Source of the DNA: Acholeplasmatales bacterium
Lineage (GTDB): Bacteria > Bacillota_I > Bacilli_A > Acholeplasmatales > Anaeroplasmataceae
Direction: 5' to 3'
Assembly: GCA_024690445.1 (NCBI GenBank)
Contig: JAILPD010000051.1
Span: forward strand, 1-14,229
DNA: 14,229 nt
The notes beneath the pieces were generated by a model. It was not told the origin of the DNA. It saw nothing but the letters and a program-made list of their open reading frames with translations, and ran no database searches. Of this stretch, positions 6,985 through 14,194 are shown piece after piece. The translations under genes were made by a program, and so were the position numbers. Within the stretch, counting starts at the first letter, position 1, and every line of letters starts with the position of its first letter.

Positions 6985-7013
6985 TTGACTGTTGTCCAAA
7001 AATATGAGATAAT
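6985..7013 (+). promoter_or_regulatory. Sigma-A promoter of the degV-family gene
   Basis: TTGACT (6985-6990) and GATAAT (7008-7013) are 17 bases apart, and TG at 7005-7006 makes an extended -10. No terminator is visible between the preceding gene and this promoter, so read-through from the ABC-F unit is also possible. Confidence 0.8.
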
Positions 7014-7037
7014 TTCGTTGTCTATTTGGAGGTACAT

Positions 7038-7934
7038 ATGTCTAAAATTGCAATTATGACTGATAGTAATAGTGGTATTACCCAAGAAAATGCCAAAAAG
7101 TTAGGTATTACAGTTGTTCCTATGCCTTTCTTTATTGATGGTGAGGAATATTTAGAGGATATTACTCTTACTCAGGAAAAGTTTTATGAAAAATTATTGG
7201 GTGGAGCTAGTGTTTCTACATCTCAGCCTTCAATTGGATATATCACATCAATTTGGGATGACCTATTAAAAGAAAATGATGCCGTTATTTATATTCCAAT
7301 GTCTTCAGGATTATCTAAGTCATGTGCATCAGCTACTTTAGCCGCTACAGCTGATGAATATAAGGACAAGGTATTTGTTATTGATAATAAAAGAATTTCA
7401 GTAACAATGCTATCTAGTGCGCTTGAGGCAAAAAAATTAGCAGAATTAGGTCATAGTCCTAAAGAAATTGCTGATAAGCTTATGGAATATGCTGATAAAT
7501 CAGATATATTCATTATGGTAGATACCCTTGAATATTTAAAGAAGGGCGGAAGAATTACAGCAACAGCCGCTGCTTTAGGTGGATTATTAAAACTTAAGCC
7601 AATTTTAATTATTGAAGGCGATAAGCTAGATAAATATCGTATGAGAAATAGAACTATCGATAATGCTAAAGAAATTATGATTGATGGTATTCGTGGTTTT
7701 ATTACAGGTTATTTAAAGGATATTAATGGTAGAACTGATGATGTTGATGTTTATACTGTTTATTCTGGAACAGATACAAAAGAAGTAGAGAAATTTACTG
7801 TTGAAGTAAATGAAGCATTAAAGGATTTAGGTCTAAGTGTTTCAGGCACTTATCCATTATCTCTTTCTGTATCATGTCATATAGGTGATGGAGCTTTAGC
7901 TATTGCAATAGCTAAGAAGATTCCGCTTGAATAA
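7038..7934 (+). CDS. DegV family fatty-acid-binding protein (FakB-like)
   Basis: The 298-residue protein covers the whole DegV family length. It opens with IAIMTDSNSGIT (the family's D-S start strand), has STSQPS at 60-65 and MSSGLSKS at 88-95, DTLEYLKKGGRIT near the middle, and the C-terminal HIGDGALAIA (usually H-x-G-P-G). DegV/FakB proteins hold one fatty acid and, with a FakA kinase, can deliver it as acyl-phosphate for phospholipid synthesis. No fakA is present in this window. The start is ATG 7038, with GGAGG at 7028-7032, 5 nt upstream; an upstream in-frame TTG at 7026 lies inside that ribosome-binding site and is rejected. It has its own promoter and terminator. The family call is strong; which fatty acid it binds and whether it serves FakA are unknown. 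Confidence 0.88.
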   Translation: MSKIAIMTDSNSGITQENAKKLGITVVPMPFFIDGEEYLEDITLTQEKFYEKLLGGASVSTSQPSIGYITSIWDDLLKENDAVIYIPMSSGLSKSCASATLAATADEYKDKVFVIDNKRISVTMLSSALEAKKLAELGHSPKEIADKLMEYADKSDIFIMVDTLEYLKKGGRITATAAALGGLLKLKPILIIEGDKLDKYRMRNRTIDNAKEIMIDGIRGFITGYLKDINGRTDDVDVYTVYSGTDTKEVEKFTVEVNEALKDLGLSVSGTYPLSLSVSCHIGDGALAIAIAKKIPLE

Positions 7935-7942
7935 AAAAATTG

Positions 7943-7979
7943 ATGACACAGTGTGATAGCATTGTGTCATTATTTGTTT
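7943..7979 (+). terminator. Probable terminator after the degV-family gene
   Basis: An 11-bp stem pairs 7943-7953 (atgacacagtg) with 7960-7970 (cattgtgtcat), with one G-U pair and a 6-nt loop. The tail (tatttgttt) is T-rich but interrupted, so termination may be incomplete. Confidence 0.75.
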
Positions 7980-8002
7980 AAATAAAAATAATATGGTATA
8001 AT
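7974..8002 (+). promoter_or_regulatory. Promoter of the ktrB-ktrA-lipid kinase operon
   Basis: The extended -10 TGGTATAAT (7994-8002) is perfect. The weak -35 TTGTTT (7974-7979), 17 bases upstream, lies within the tail of the preceding terminator. Transcription would start near 8009, leaving a leader of about 28 nt, too short for a riboswitch. Confidence 0.75.
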
Positions 8003-8036
8003 CTTATTGATTTTTAGTTTTAGGATTGGTGATTTT

Positions 8037-9362
8037 ATGAAAAAAAGAATCTCTCCATACACTATTATCATTTTATCCTTTGTTGGAGTAGTATTATTAG
8101 GTACTTTGTGCCTTGCAATGCCCTTTGCTTCAACGACAGGAGAATCACATGGATTTGTTAATTCGTTGTTTATGTCAACATCATGTGTATGTGTTACTGG
8201 ACTTGGTGTAGTAAACCCATCTACAGATTACACGATGTTTGGTCAAATAACGATGATAGTGCTAATTGAAATAGGTGGTTTATCATTTATTACAATAGCT
8301 GTATTCTTCTTCACTATTCTAGGTGCTAGAATTGGTGTTGGTAGCTCATTTATGCTAAGAGAAGCATTAAATCAATCTAGTACAAATGGAGTTATCACTT
8401 TAGTAAGAAAGATTATTGTCATTTCATTTTCAATTCAGATAATATGTGCAGGAATAAACTTAATTCCAATAATTAAAATAACAAATGGCGATTGGGGACA
8501 GGCTATTTTAATGTCCTTATATCATAGTGCCGCATCATTTAATAATGCTGGATTTGATATTTTCCCTGGTTCAATTTCTATGATAGAATATGCTGATAAC
8601 ATCATTTTAAATATAACAACTATTGTTATGATTGTTCTTGGTGGTATTGGTTTTATTGTAATCGATGAAGTATTAAGAAAAAGAAGATGGTCTAAGCTAT
8701 CATTACATACAAAGATGACATTAGTTGTTACTTTAATGTTAATCACTTTTGGTACAGTATTGATTAAGCTTACTTATTTAGATTTATCATTTATGCAATC
8801 AGTGTTCGCGTCAGTAACATGTCGTACTGCTGGTTTTACAACATTTGATTGTTCAACCTTAGCTGATCATCCAGCAACATACTTAATCATGATATTGCTT
8901 ATGATAATTGGTGCCTCATCTTGCTCAACAGGTGGTGGTGTTAAGACATCAACATTTGCTATCATTTGTATTACAATCGGTTATTATGCAGTTGGTAAAA
9001 AGACTAAGCTATTTAAAAGAAGTATTGCTGATAGCCAAATATTTAAGGCTTTCGTATTAGTTAATGTTTCAGTAATCTTTGTCGTTGTATCTACATTTAT
9101 TGTTTCTGTAGCTCAATCTATATCAGGTGATGCTTTAGGCTTCCAAGAAGTATTCTTTGAGGTAGTATCTGCATTTTCAACTACAGGATTATCAATGGGA
9201 GTAACTGGAGCGTTAAATACATTTAATAGAATATTCTTATGCTTTGTAATGCTATTTGGACGTTTAGGTCCACTTACAGTTATTGGTGTAGTAAATAAAA
9301 ATTGGATGGCTGATTTTAAGGAACCAATTGGTTATCCGGAGGAGAATGTGATTATAGGATGA
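8037..9362 (+). CDS. ktrB: KtrB/TrkH-type potassium channel subunit
   Basis: This 441-residue membrane protein has the fourfold M1-P-M2 repeat of the Trk/Ktr/HKT superfamily and should carry potassium (often sodium-coupled) across the cytoplasmic membrane. The four selectivity-filter loops are visible: VTGLG (G55), FNNAGFD (G172), TCRTAGFT (G266) and STTGLS (G384). The glycine-rich SSCSTGGG near 295-301 matches the flexible gate loop of the third repeat. The length and the partner RCK gene fit KtrB of Gram-positive bacteria. The start is ATG 8037, with GGTGAT (8028-8033) as ribosome-binding site. An in-frame TTG at 8007 is almost on the transcription start and is rejected. The end overlaps the next gene as ATGA. 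No c-di-AMP riboswitch fits in the short leader. Confidence 0.93.
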   Translation: MKKRISPYTIIILSFVGVVLLGTLCLAMPFASTTGESHGFVNSLFMSTSCVCVTGLGVVNPSTDYTMFGQITMIVLIEIGGLSFITIAVFFFTILGARIGVGSSFMLREALNQSSTNGVITLVRKIIVISFSIQIICAGINLIPIIKITNGDWGQAILMSLYHSAASFNNAGFDIFPGSISMIEYADNIILNITTIVMIVLGGIGFIVIDEVLRKRRWSKLSLHTKMTLVVTLMLITFGTVLIKLTYLDLSFMQSVFASVTCRTAGFTTFDCSTLADHPATYLIMILLMIIGASSCSTGGGVKTSTFAIICITIGYYAVGKKTKLFKRSIADSQIFKAFVLVNVSVIFVVVSTFIVSVAQSISGDALGFQEVFFEVVSAFSTTGLSMGVTGALNTFNRIFLCFVMLFGRLGPLTVIGVVNKNWMADFKEPIGYPEENVIIG

Positions 9363-10024
9363 AAAAGAAATTTTTTATGGTTATAGGTCTTGGTCGTTTC
9401 GGATCATATATTGCTAGAACATTAGTATCTATGAACGCTGAAGTTTTAGCAGTAGATAAAAATATTGATACAGTTCAGGTTATGTATAGTGAGATTCCTA
9501 ACTGCGTAGCTTGTGATACAGCAAATATGCTTGCACTAAAGAAACTTGATGTAAAATCAATTGATCATGCAATTATTGCCATCGGTAATAGCTTACAGGA
9601 TTCAATTTTGACTATTACAAACTTAAAACAATTAGGTGTTCCTCAAATTACTGTTCGTGCAGATAAGGAAGAATATAAGCAAATTTATGAGCTTATTGGA
9701 GCTACTGATATTATCATTCCTGAGGTTGCCAGTGCGATTTCACTAGCTAATGCCGTAATGAGTGATACAATGCTTGATTATAAGGAATTAGGTGCTGGTT
9801 ATGCGCTTGTTAACGTAAATGTTGGTATTAATGTTGATAAGACATTGATGAAGCTAGATTTACGTAATCAATTTGGTATTAATATCGTTGGTATTCAAAA
9901 GGGTGGCAAAACTGATAAGTTTTATATTCCAAGAGGTACAGATAAGCTTGAAAAAGGCGACGTTGTAGTCTGCGTTGGTAAGAAGACTGATGTTAAGAAG
10001 TTTGATGACTTCTTAAATAGTTAA
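9359..10024 (+). CDS. ktrA: KtrA/TrkA-type potassium uptake regulatory subunit (RCK)
   Basis: The 221-residue cytoplasmic protein starts with the Rossmann nucleotide-binding fold: GLGRFG at 10-15 and the acidic VDKN (D33) that ends the second strand. This is the RCK-N domain that binds ATP/ADP and gates KtrB as an octameric ring. Residues about 135-221 form a TrkA-C (RCK-C) domain, in Bacillota KtrA proteins a binding site for c-di-AMP; whether this one binds it cannot be told from sequence. The ATG overlaps the ktrB stop (ATGA), with GGAGGAG at 9338-9344, 14 nt upstream, a rather long spacing that suggests coupled translation. Length and order (ktrB then ktrA) are normal for a two-component Ktr system. 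Confidence 0.92.
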   Translation: MKKKFFMVIGLGRFGSYIARTLVSMNAEVLAVDKNIDTVQVMYSEIPNCVACDTANMLALKKLDVKSIDHAIIAIGNSLQDSILTITNLKQLGVPQITVRADKEEYKQIYELIGATDIIIPEVASAISLANAVMSDTMLDYKELGAGYALVNVNVGINVDKTLMKLDLRNQFGINIVGIQKGGKTDKFYIPRGTDKLEKGDVVVCVGKKTDVKKFDDFLNS

Positions 10025-10025
10025 T

Positions 10026-10871
10026 ATGAAGTTATTGATTATTTATAATCCTAAGAGTGGTAAGGGAAAAATATCAAAACAAATTGATAATATTAAAAGC
10101 ACTCTTAGTCAAAAATATGATGTTTATGTTCACGAACTTAAAGAAAATGAATTAATTAAAGATTATATTTCTAATCTAGATGAAAAATATGATGTATTTT
10201 TGGGTATTGGTGGAGACGGTACTATTAATGCTTTAGTAAGTGGTATTGTTGAACTTGATTATATACCAAAGGTTGCAATAATCCCTGCAGGAACAATGAA
10301 TGATATGGCCTCATCACTAGGGATGAAGAAGAATATTAATAAATCATTAAAGATTTTATTAGAATCTAATTCATCAATTAGTCATAAGGTATATAAGATT
10401 AATTCTAATATTTTTTGTTATGCCTTTGCTTTAGGATATTGTATTGAAAACTCATTTATTAAAAAGAAGAGATTTGGTAAGTTATCATATTATCTAGAGG
10501 GAATAAAATTATTCTTTAAGGATAAAAGACAAAACATATTATTGTCTATAGGTGATAAGAATATAGGTGATTTTCAGTTATTATTTGCTTTAAATACTAA
10601 TTATATTGGTGGTTATAAAGTAAAAAAGGCTGATAAAATTACGATAGTAGGTTTTAAAGGATTAAGATTCTTTGTTTTACTTAAGCTTGCAATATTCTTT
10701 TTCTTTGGACATGCTAAATATAAGTATTATGCAGATGAATTTAAAATAGAATCTGTAAGTGGTTTATATAATGGTGATGGAGAAGCATTTGAACATGATG
10801 GAAATATCGATGTATCATATGCAAAAACATTGAAATTTATTTGCAACGAAAAGGGTTCTTTAAAAAAATAG
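10026..10871 (+). CDS. Diacylglycerol/lipid kinase family protein
   Basis: The 281-residue protein has the diacylglycerol kinase catalytic domain of the DgkB/YegS/BmrU family: NPKSGKG at 8-14, the nucleotide-binding GGDGT at 62-66, and PAGTMND at 87-93. The C-terminal domain carries the conserved DGE at 251-253. It should phosphorylate a membrane lipid such as diacylglycerol, or a related lipid, with ATP; the exact substrate is not evident. It begins one base after the ktrA stop with no clear Shine-Dalgarno, so expression probably depends on coupling with ktrA. Its stop codon lies inside the terminator hairpin shared with the convergent methyltransferase gene. The family call is strong; DgkB itself is not claimed. 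Confidence 0.88.
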   Translation: MKLLIIYNPKSGKGKISKQIDNIKSTLSQKYDVYVHELKENELIKDYISNLDEKYDVFLGIGGDGTINALVSGIVELDYIPKVAIIPAGTMNDMASSLGMKKNINKSLKILLESNSSISHKVYKINSNIFCYAFALGYCIENSFIKKKRFGKLSYYLEGIKLFFKDKRQNILLSIGDKNIGDFQLLFALNTNYIGGYKVKKADKITIVGFKGLRFFVLLKLAIFFFFGHAKYKYYADEFKIESVSGLYNGDGEAFEHDGNIDVSYAKTLKFICNEKGSLKK

Positions 10872-10896
10872 GAGTAATAAACTCCTATTTCTTTTT
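10861..10896. terminator. Bidirectional terminator between convergent genes
   Basis: A perfect 10-bp stem pairs 10866-10875 (aaataggagt) with 10881-10890 (actcctattt) around a 5-nt loop. A T-run follows on the plus strand (10888-10896), and a run of A before the stem (10862-10868) gives a T-run on the minus strand. It serves both genes, and both stop codons (10869-10871 plus, 10885-10887 minus) lie in the stem. Confidence 0.9.
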
Positions 10897-11790
10897 GTGT
10901 ATTTTGGCTATAAAGAAGCCTTCATATAATTCATTTGGCATAACTGTAATTACACCTGGAATAGTAGAAGGTAAGATAGGTAAATCATTAGCTTCAAGCT
11001 TTACTATTTCACAATTATATAAAGGTAAAACCTTATTTAATACATTTTCATTTTCTTCTTTTAATATTGAGCAAGTAGAATAAATCATATAAGAATCAGG
11101 CTTTAGTATTTTTAAAGCCTTTTTTAATAACTCAGTTTGAAGCTTAGCTGAGTTATTAACTAATTCTTTAGATATTTTTAATTTGCCAATCTTTTCATTA
11201 ATATAGATAGTACCAGACCCAGAGCATGGTGCATCTAATAATATTTTATTAAATGAAAAATAATCATCTAATCTTTTAGCATCTGCATTAATGACATATA
11301 CAGAAGAAGCTCCTTGTTTTAAAACATTATATTTAAGTCTATCGCATCTTATTTTATCTATTTCAACTGCGGTGATATGTGCTGTATTATTTGTTAAAGC
11401 TGCGATTTCACATGTTTTACCACCTGGAGCGGCAGCCATATCTAATATGTCTTCATTTTCTAAGGCACCTAAATAGATTGGTGGTAACATACTAGATAAG
11501 CTTTGTAGATATACTAATCCATTTTTTACTATATCTGTTTCATATAGATCTTTAGCTGTTTTATTTATTAATATAAAGGAATTATTAATTGGACCTTCTT
11601 TATATTCAATTTGATTATCATTAAAATAATTGATTATATATTCTTTATTAGACTTTAATGTATTAACTCTTAAGGTAGTTAATCTATTCATCTTATAGCC
11701 TTCAATTATTTTATTTTTTAATTCAATTCCATACTCATGTTCTAACAATTCATTTAGAAATGGTGGAATTAAACTATTAATAGCTTCCAT
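10885..11790 (-). CDS. RsmB/NOP-family RNA (cytosine-5) methyltransferase, minimal form
   Basis: The 301-residue protein has the m5C RNA methyltransferase core: QSLSSMLPP at 96-104, SAM-binding motif DMAAAPGGKT at 117-126, motif IV DAPCSGSGT with C189, and motif VI STCS with the nucleophile C240. Two-cysteine chemistry as in RsmB and RsmF is expected, so the target is probably a cytosine in rRNA or tRNA. It lacks the NusB-like N-terminal domain of RsmB (about 430 residues) and the C-terminal PUA-like region of RsmF-type enzymes (about 450-480), leaving a short N-terminal RNA-binding part and the catalytic domain. The start is ATG 11788-11790, with GGTGAT (11796-11801 on the minus strand) 5 nt upstream. 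It converges on the lipid kinase gene and diverges from the EF-P gene. Target site unknown. Confidence 0.85.
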   Translation of the reverse strand: MEAINSLIPPFLNELLEHEYGIELKNKIIEGYKMNRLTTLRVNTLKSNKEYIINYFNDNQIEYKEGPINNSFILINKTAKDLYETDIVKNGLVYLQSLSSMLPPIYLGALENEDILDMAAAPGGKTCEIAALTNNTAHITAVEIDKIRCDRLKYNVLKQGASSVYVINADAKRLDDYFSFNKILLDAPCSGSGTIYINEKIGKLKISKELVNNSAKLQTELLKKALKILKPDSYMIYSTCSILKEENENVLNKVLPLYNCEIVKLEANDLPILPSTIPGVITVMPNELYEGFFIAKIHKKK

Positions 11791-11807
11791 ACTTAATCAC
11801 CGTTTTA

Positions 11808-11836
11808 ATTATATAACATAATTAGCATAATTAAAA
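11808..11836 (-). promoter_or_regulatory. Possible promoter of the RNA methyltransferase gene
   Basis: On the minus strand TATAAT lies at 11813-11808, about 18 bases before the start codon. The -35 at the 17-base distance (TTTTAA, 11836-11831) is poor. The very short leader makes the call tentative. Confidence 0.4.
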
Positions 11837-11865
11837 TTGACAAAGTAGGCAATATTCAGTAAAAT
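11837..11865 (+). promoter_or_regulatory. Strong sigma-A promoter of the EF-P gene
   Basis: A perfect -35 TTGACA (11837-11842) is 17 bases from TAAAAT (11860-11865). Transcription would start near 11872. AAGGAG (11888-11893) is the ribosome-binding site, 9 nt before ATG 11903. Confidence 0.88.
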
Positions 11866-11902
11866 AATAAAGGTTTTAATATATATTAAGGAGATAACAA
11901 AA

Positions 11903-12457
11903 ATGATTAAGGTTAATGACTTAAAGAATGGTGTATGTATTGAATATGATGGAAAGTTAATGCAAATTATTGAATTCATGCATGTATTACAAAATAAGGT
12001 TGCATATGTTAGAGTTAAGATGAAGGATATGAGAACTGGTGCAGTATTAGAAACTGCTTTAAAGGGTTCTGATTCAGCATTCAAGAGATGCTTCATTGAA
12101 AAACGTCCTATGCAATATATCTATAATTCAGGTGAATCATATGTATTCATGGATAATGAAACTTATGAACAAATCGAAATTCCTGCAGATAGATTAAAGT
12201 GGGAGAAGAACTTCCTTCAAGAAGGTATGCCTGTTGATATTCAATCATATGAAACAGAAATTTTAAATATCTTATTACCTGATAAGGTAACTTGCAAGGT
12301 AACAACTGAACCTGCAGTAGCTGGTAACACTAAGACAAACTCATTAAAGGATGCTTTCTTAGAGTCTGGCTTCTTAGTAAAGGTTCCTATGTTCATCAAT
12401 AACGAAGAAGAAATTATTGTTTCTACTATTACTGGTGAATATGTATCACGTGCTTAA
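11903..12457 (+). CDS. efp: Elongation factor P with a non-canonical active loop
   Basis: This 184-residue protein is a full-length, three-domain EF-P, which enters the ribosomal E site and helps peptide bonds form at proline runs. Recognisable stretches are IEYDGK (13-18), MRTGAVLET, RPMQYIYN, VFMDNETYEQIEIP and the C-terminal TGEYVSRA. The tip loop of domain I is unusual: where most bacteria have HVKPGKG, here it reads HVLQNKV (27-33). K32 keeps the position modified in Bacillus subtilis EF-P, but the flanking proline and glycines are lost, and the loop is one residue shorter before the next conserved arginine (R37 versus R38). The gene has its own strong promoter and terminator, and lysine is mostly AAG, as expected for high expression. 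Identity as EF-P is firm; whether K32 is modified is unknown. Confidence 0.95.
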   Translation: MIKVNDLKNGVCIEYDGKLMQIIEFMHVLQNKVAYVRVKMKDMRTGAVLETALKGSDSAFKRCFIEKRPMQYIYNSGESYVFMDNETYEQIEIPADRLKWEKNFLQEGMPVDIQSYETEILNILLPDKVTCKVTTEPAVAGNTKTNSLKDAFLESGFLVKVPMFINNEEEIIVSTITGEYVSRA

Positions 12458-12466
12458 TTGTAATTG

Positions 12467-12489
12467 ACTGCCCATTTGGGCAGTTTTTT
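12467..12489 (+). terminator. Rho-independent terminator of the EF-P gene
   Basis: A 7-bp stem pairs 12467-12473 (actgccc) with 12478-12484 (gggcagt) around the 4-nt loop attt and runs into six T (12484-12489). It lies 9 nt after the stop codon. Confidence 0.93.
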
Positions 12490-12491
12490 AT

Positions 12492-12520
12492 TTGTAAAAA
12501 AACATATTATTATTTATAAT
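12492..12520 (+). promoter_or_regulatory. Promoter of the DUF1538 gene
   Basis: TTGTAA (12492-12497) and the perfect TATAAT (12515-12520) are 17 bases apart. The -35 begins three bases after the T-run of the EF-P terminator. The predicted transcript starts near 12526, so the leader is under 20 nt and begins almost at the ribosome-binding site. Confidence 0.75.
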
Positions 12521-12543
12521 AATTCTAGAGAGGGGTGGATTAT

Positions 12544-14094
12544 ATGATAAGCCATTTATGGGAAAAGATGAAGGAAGCTATGCTTACTATTATCCCGGTA
12601 ATCTTAATTGTTATAGTGTTGTCATTTACACCTCTTTTTGATATGTCTTTTTCTGATTATATTGTATTTTTAATATCTGCAATATTTATTATTTTAGGTA
12701 TTGGCCTATTTAGCTTAGGTGCTGAGATGGCGATGGAACCTATGGGAGAATCTATAGGTACGAGTATGATGAAAACTAATAAGATTTTTGTTATGCTTGC
12801 CATTGTATTTGTACTGGCTGCATTAATTACTATAGTAGAACCAGACGTATCTGAGCTATTAGAATTAGCGGAGCCTATGCTAGAAGAAAGTGGTAGATTA
12901 CCACTAATGATAGTTATTGGTGTATCTACTGGTTTATTCTTAATTGTTGGTATTTATAGACTTTTAAAGAGTTTAAAATATAAAACATTATTGATATTTT
13001 GTTATTTAGTAATGTTTGCGTTAATATGTATCATTATATTAAATAATAAGGTTCACCTATTACCACTTGCCCTAGATTCTGGTGGTGTAACAACAGGCGC
13101 TATTTCAACTCCATTTATCATGGCACTAGGTATTGGTGCGGCCATGACAGTTGGTGGAAGAAAGACAAAGGCAAATTCCTTTGGTTTTATTGCCCTTTGT
13201 TCTGTTGGACCTATTATTGGTGCCTTAATCTTAGTTTTAATTAATCATGGTGTGGATACTGTTATTACACCTGAAAGTCTACATATTGGATATGGAGAAG
13301 GTGCTAAGGCAATAGTATCTAATTATTTTTCAACATTAGGTAAGATTTCTCTAGAAGTATTAATTGGCCTAGGTTTGGTTACTGTAGCATTTATTGTTGT
13401 TAATTATTTATTTTTAAAACTACCAAGAAAAAGAATGATTCAAATATTTATTGGTATTGCTTATGCACTTGTTGGATCCATATTATTCCTTACTGCCGCA
13501 AGTGTTGGATTCCATACAATTGGATTTAAATTAGGACAAGCGCTAGCTTCAATAAGCCCAGCATGGATTTGTGTTATTGGTTTCTTACTAGGCGTGTTTG
13601 TTGTACTTGCAGAACCTGCCGTACATTTACTTGCAAATCAGGTAGAAGAAATAACATTAGGTGGAGTATCTAAAAAATCAATTTTAATTGCTTTATCTAT
13701 TGGCGCTGGTATTTCTGTATTATTATCTATGTTAAGAATAGTACTAGATTTTTCTATTATTTATTACATTATTGGCGGATTTGTTGTTTCATTCTTATTA
13801 TCACTATTTGTACCAAGTATTTATACTGCGATAGCATTTGATGCTGGTGGAGTTGCCTCAGGACCAATTACATTAAGCTTTATTGTTCCACTTGCTCTTG
13901 GTGCTTGTATTGTACTTCAGCCAAATGAAATAGCAGAGGTAGCCTTTGGTATTGTATCAATGGTTGCGATGACCCCTGTTATTGCAATTCAGTTATTAGG
14001 TTTTAGAGATATCTTAAAGAAGAAACAATTAGAAAAACAAAGACTTAAGACTATTACTACAGCTGATGATGAACAAATTATTGAGTTTAAGTAG
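12544..14094 (+). CDS. DUF1538 family membrane protein with two homologous halves
   Basis: The 516-residue protein has about 12 hydrophobic helices and is built from two copies of the DUF1538 unit. LDSGGVTTG (177-185) in the first half matches FDAGGVASG (432-440) in the second, and VEPDVSELL (from V98) matches AEPAVHLL (from A356), an offset of about 255-258 residues, half the protein. Duplicated halves with conserved D-x-GGV and EP motifs inside membrane regions suggest a transporter or channel, but no substrate is established. I recall DUF1538 genes next to P-II-type regulators in other Bacillota; the next gene lies outside the window. The start is ATG 12544, with GGGGTGG (12532-12538) 5 nt upstream; an in-frame GTG at 12535 lies inside that ribosome-binding site. 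The tail (about 488-516) is hydrophilic and charged. Confidence 0.82.
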   Translation: MISHLWEKMKEAMLTIIPVILIVIVLSFTPLFDMSFSDYIVFLISAIFIILGIGLFSLGAEMAMEPMGESIGTSMMKTNKIFVMLAIVFVLAALITIVEPDVSELLELAEPMLEESGRLPLMIVIGVSTGLFLIVGIYRLLKSLKYKTLLIFCYLVMFALICIIILNNKVHLLPLALDSGGVTTGAISTPFIMALGIGAAMTVGGRKTKANSFGFIALCSVGPIIGALILVLINHGVDTVITPESLHIGYGEGAKAIVSNYFSTLGKISLEVLIGLGLVTVAFIVVNYLFLKLPRKRMIQIFIGIAYALVGSILFLTAASVGFHTIGFKLGQALASISPAWICVIGFLLGVFVVLAEPAVHLLANQVEEITLGGVSKKSILIALSIGAGISVLLSMLRIVLDFSIIYYIIGGFVVSFLLSLFVPSIYTAIAFDAGGVASGPITLSFIVPLALGACIVLQPNEIAEVAFGIVSMVAMTPVIAIQLLGFRDILKKKQLEKQRLKTITTADDEQIIEFK

Positions 14095-14097
14095 CCA

Positions 14098-14151
14098 ACT
14101 ATAAATAAATCAATAGATATTTGAAAAAATATTGAATAATTTATTTATAGT
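14098..14151 (+). repeat. Long AT-rich inverted repeat after the DUF1538 gene
   Basis: Thirteen bases at 14098-14110 (actataaataaat) are perfectly complementary to 14139-14151. An inner pair, caata (14111-14115) with tattg (14130-14134), extends the hairpin with a small bulge. It begins four bases after the stop codon. With almost no G or C and no T-run directly after, it is not a classical terminator and may instead stabilise the mRNA 3' end or bind a protein. Confidence 0.6.
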
Positions 14152-14167
14152 AAATTAACTCCAAGAC

Positions 14168-14194
14168 AAAAAATCCTCAATTTATGGATTTTTT
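14168..14194. terminator. Probable terminator downstream of the DUF1538 gene
   Basis: A perfect 9-bp stem pairs 14168-14176 (aaaaaatcc) with 14186-14194 (ggatttttt) around a 9-nt loop. T-rich tails are present in either direction, so it may act on both strands. Only three G-C pairs make it weak. Confidence 0.6.

Noticed and set aside
7026..7037. TTG at 7026 as the start of the DegV-family gene
   Set aside because: It lies within the ribosome-binding site GGAGG for ATG 7038, and family alignment starts at the latter.
8007..8036. TTG at 8007 as the start of ktrB
   Set aside because: It is about five bases from the -10 element and would leave no leader. ATG 8037 has GGTGAT upstream.
8003..8036. 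c-di-AMP riboswitch upstream of ktrB
   Set aside because: The leader between the promoter and the start codon is only about 28 nt, far too short for the ydaO-type aptamer.
10841..11083. Plus-strand open frame downstream of the lipid kinase
   Set aside because: It is out of frame with the kinase and runs through the terminator into the antisense of the methyltransferase gene. No start signals or motifs support it.
11809..12096. Minus-strand open frame opposite the EF-P gene
   Set aside because: It overlaps the divergent promoter region and most of the EF-P N-terminal half, and its product has no recognisable motif.
12535..12543. GTG at 12535 as the start of the DUF1538 gene
   Set aside because: It sits inside the Shine-Dalgarno sequence of ATG 12544.
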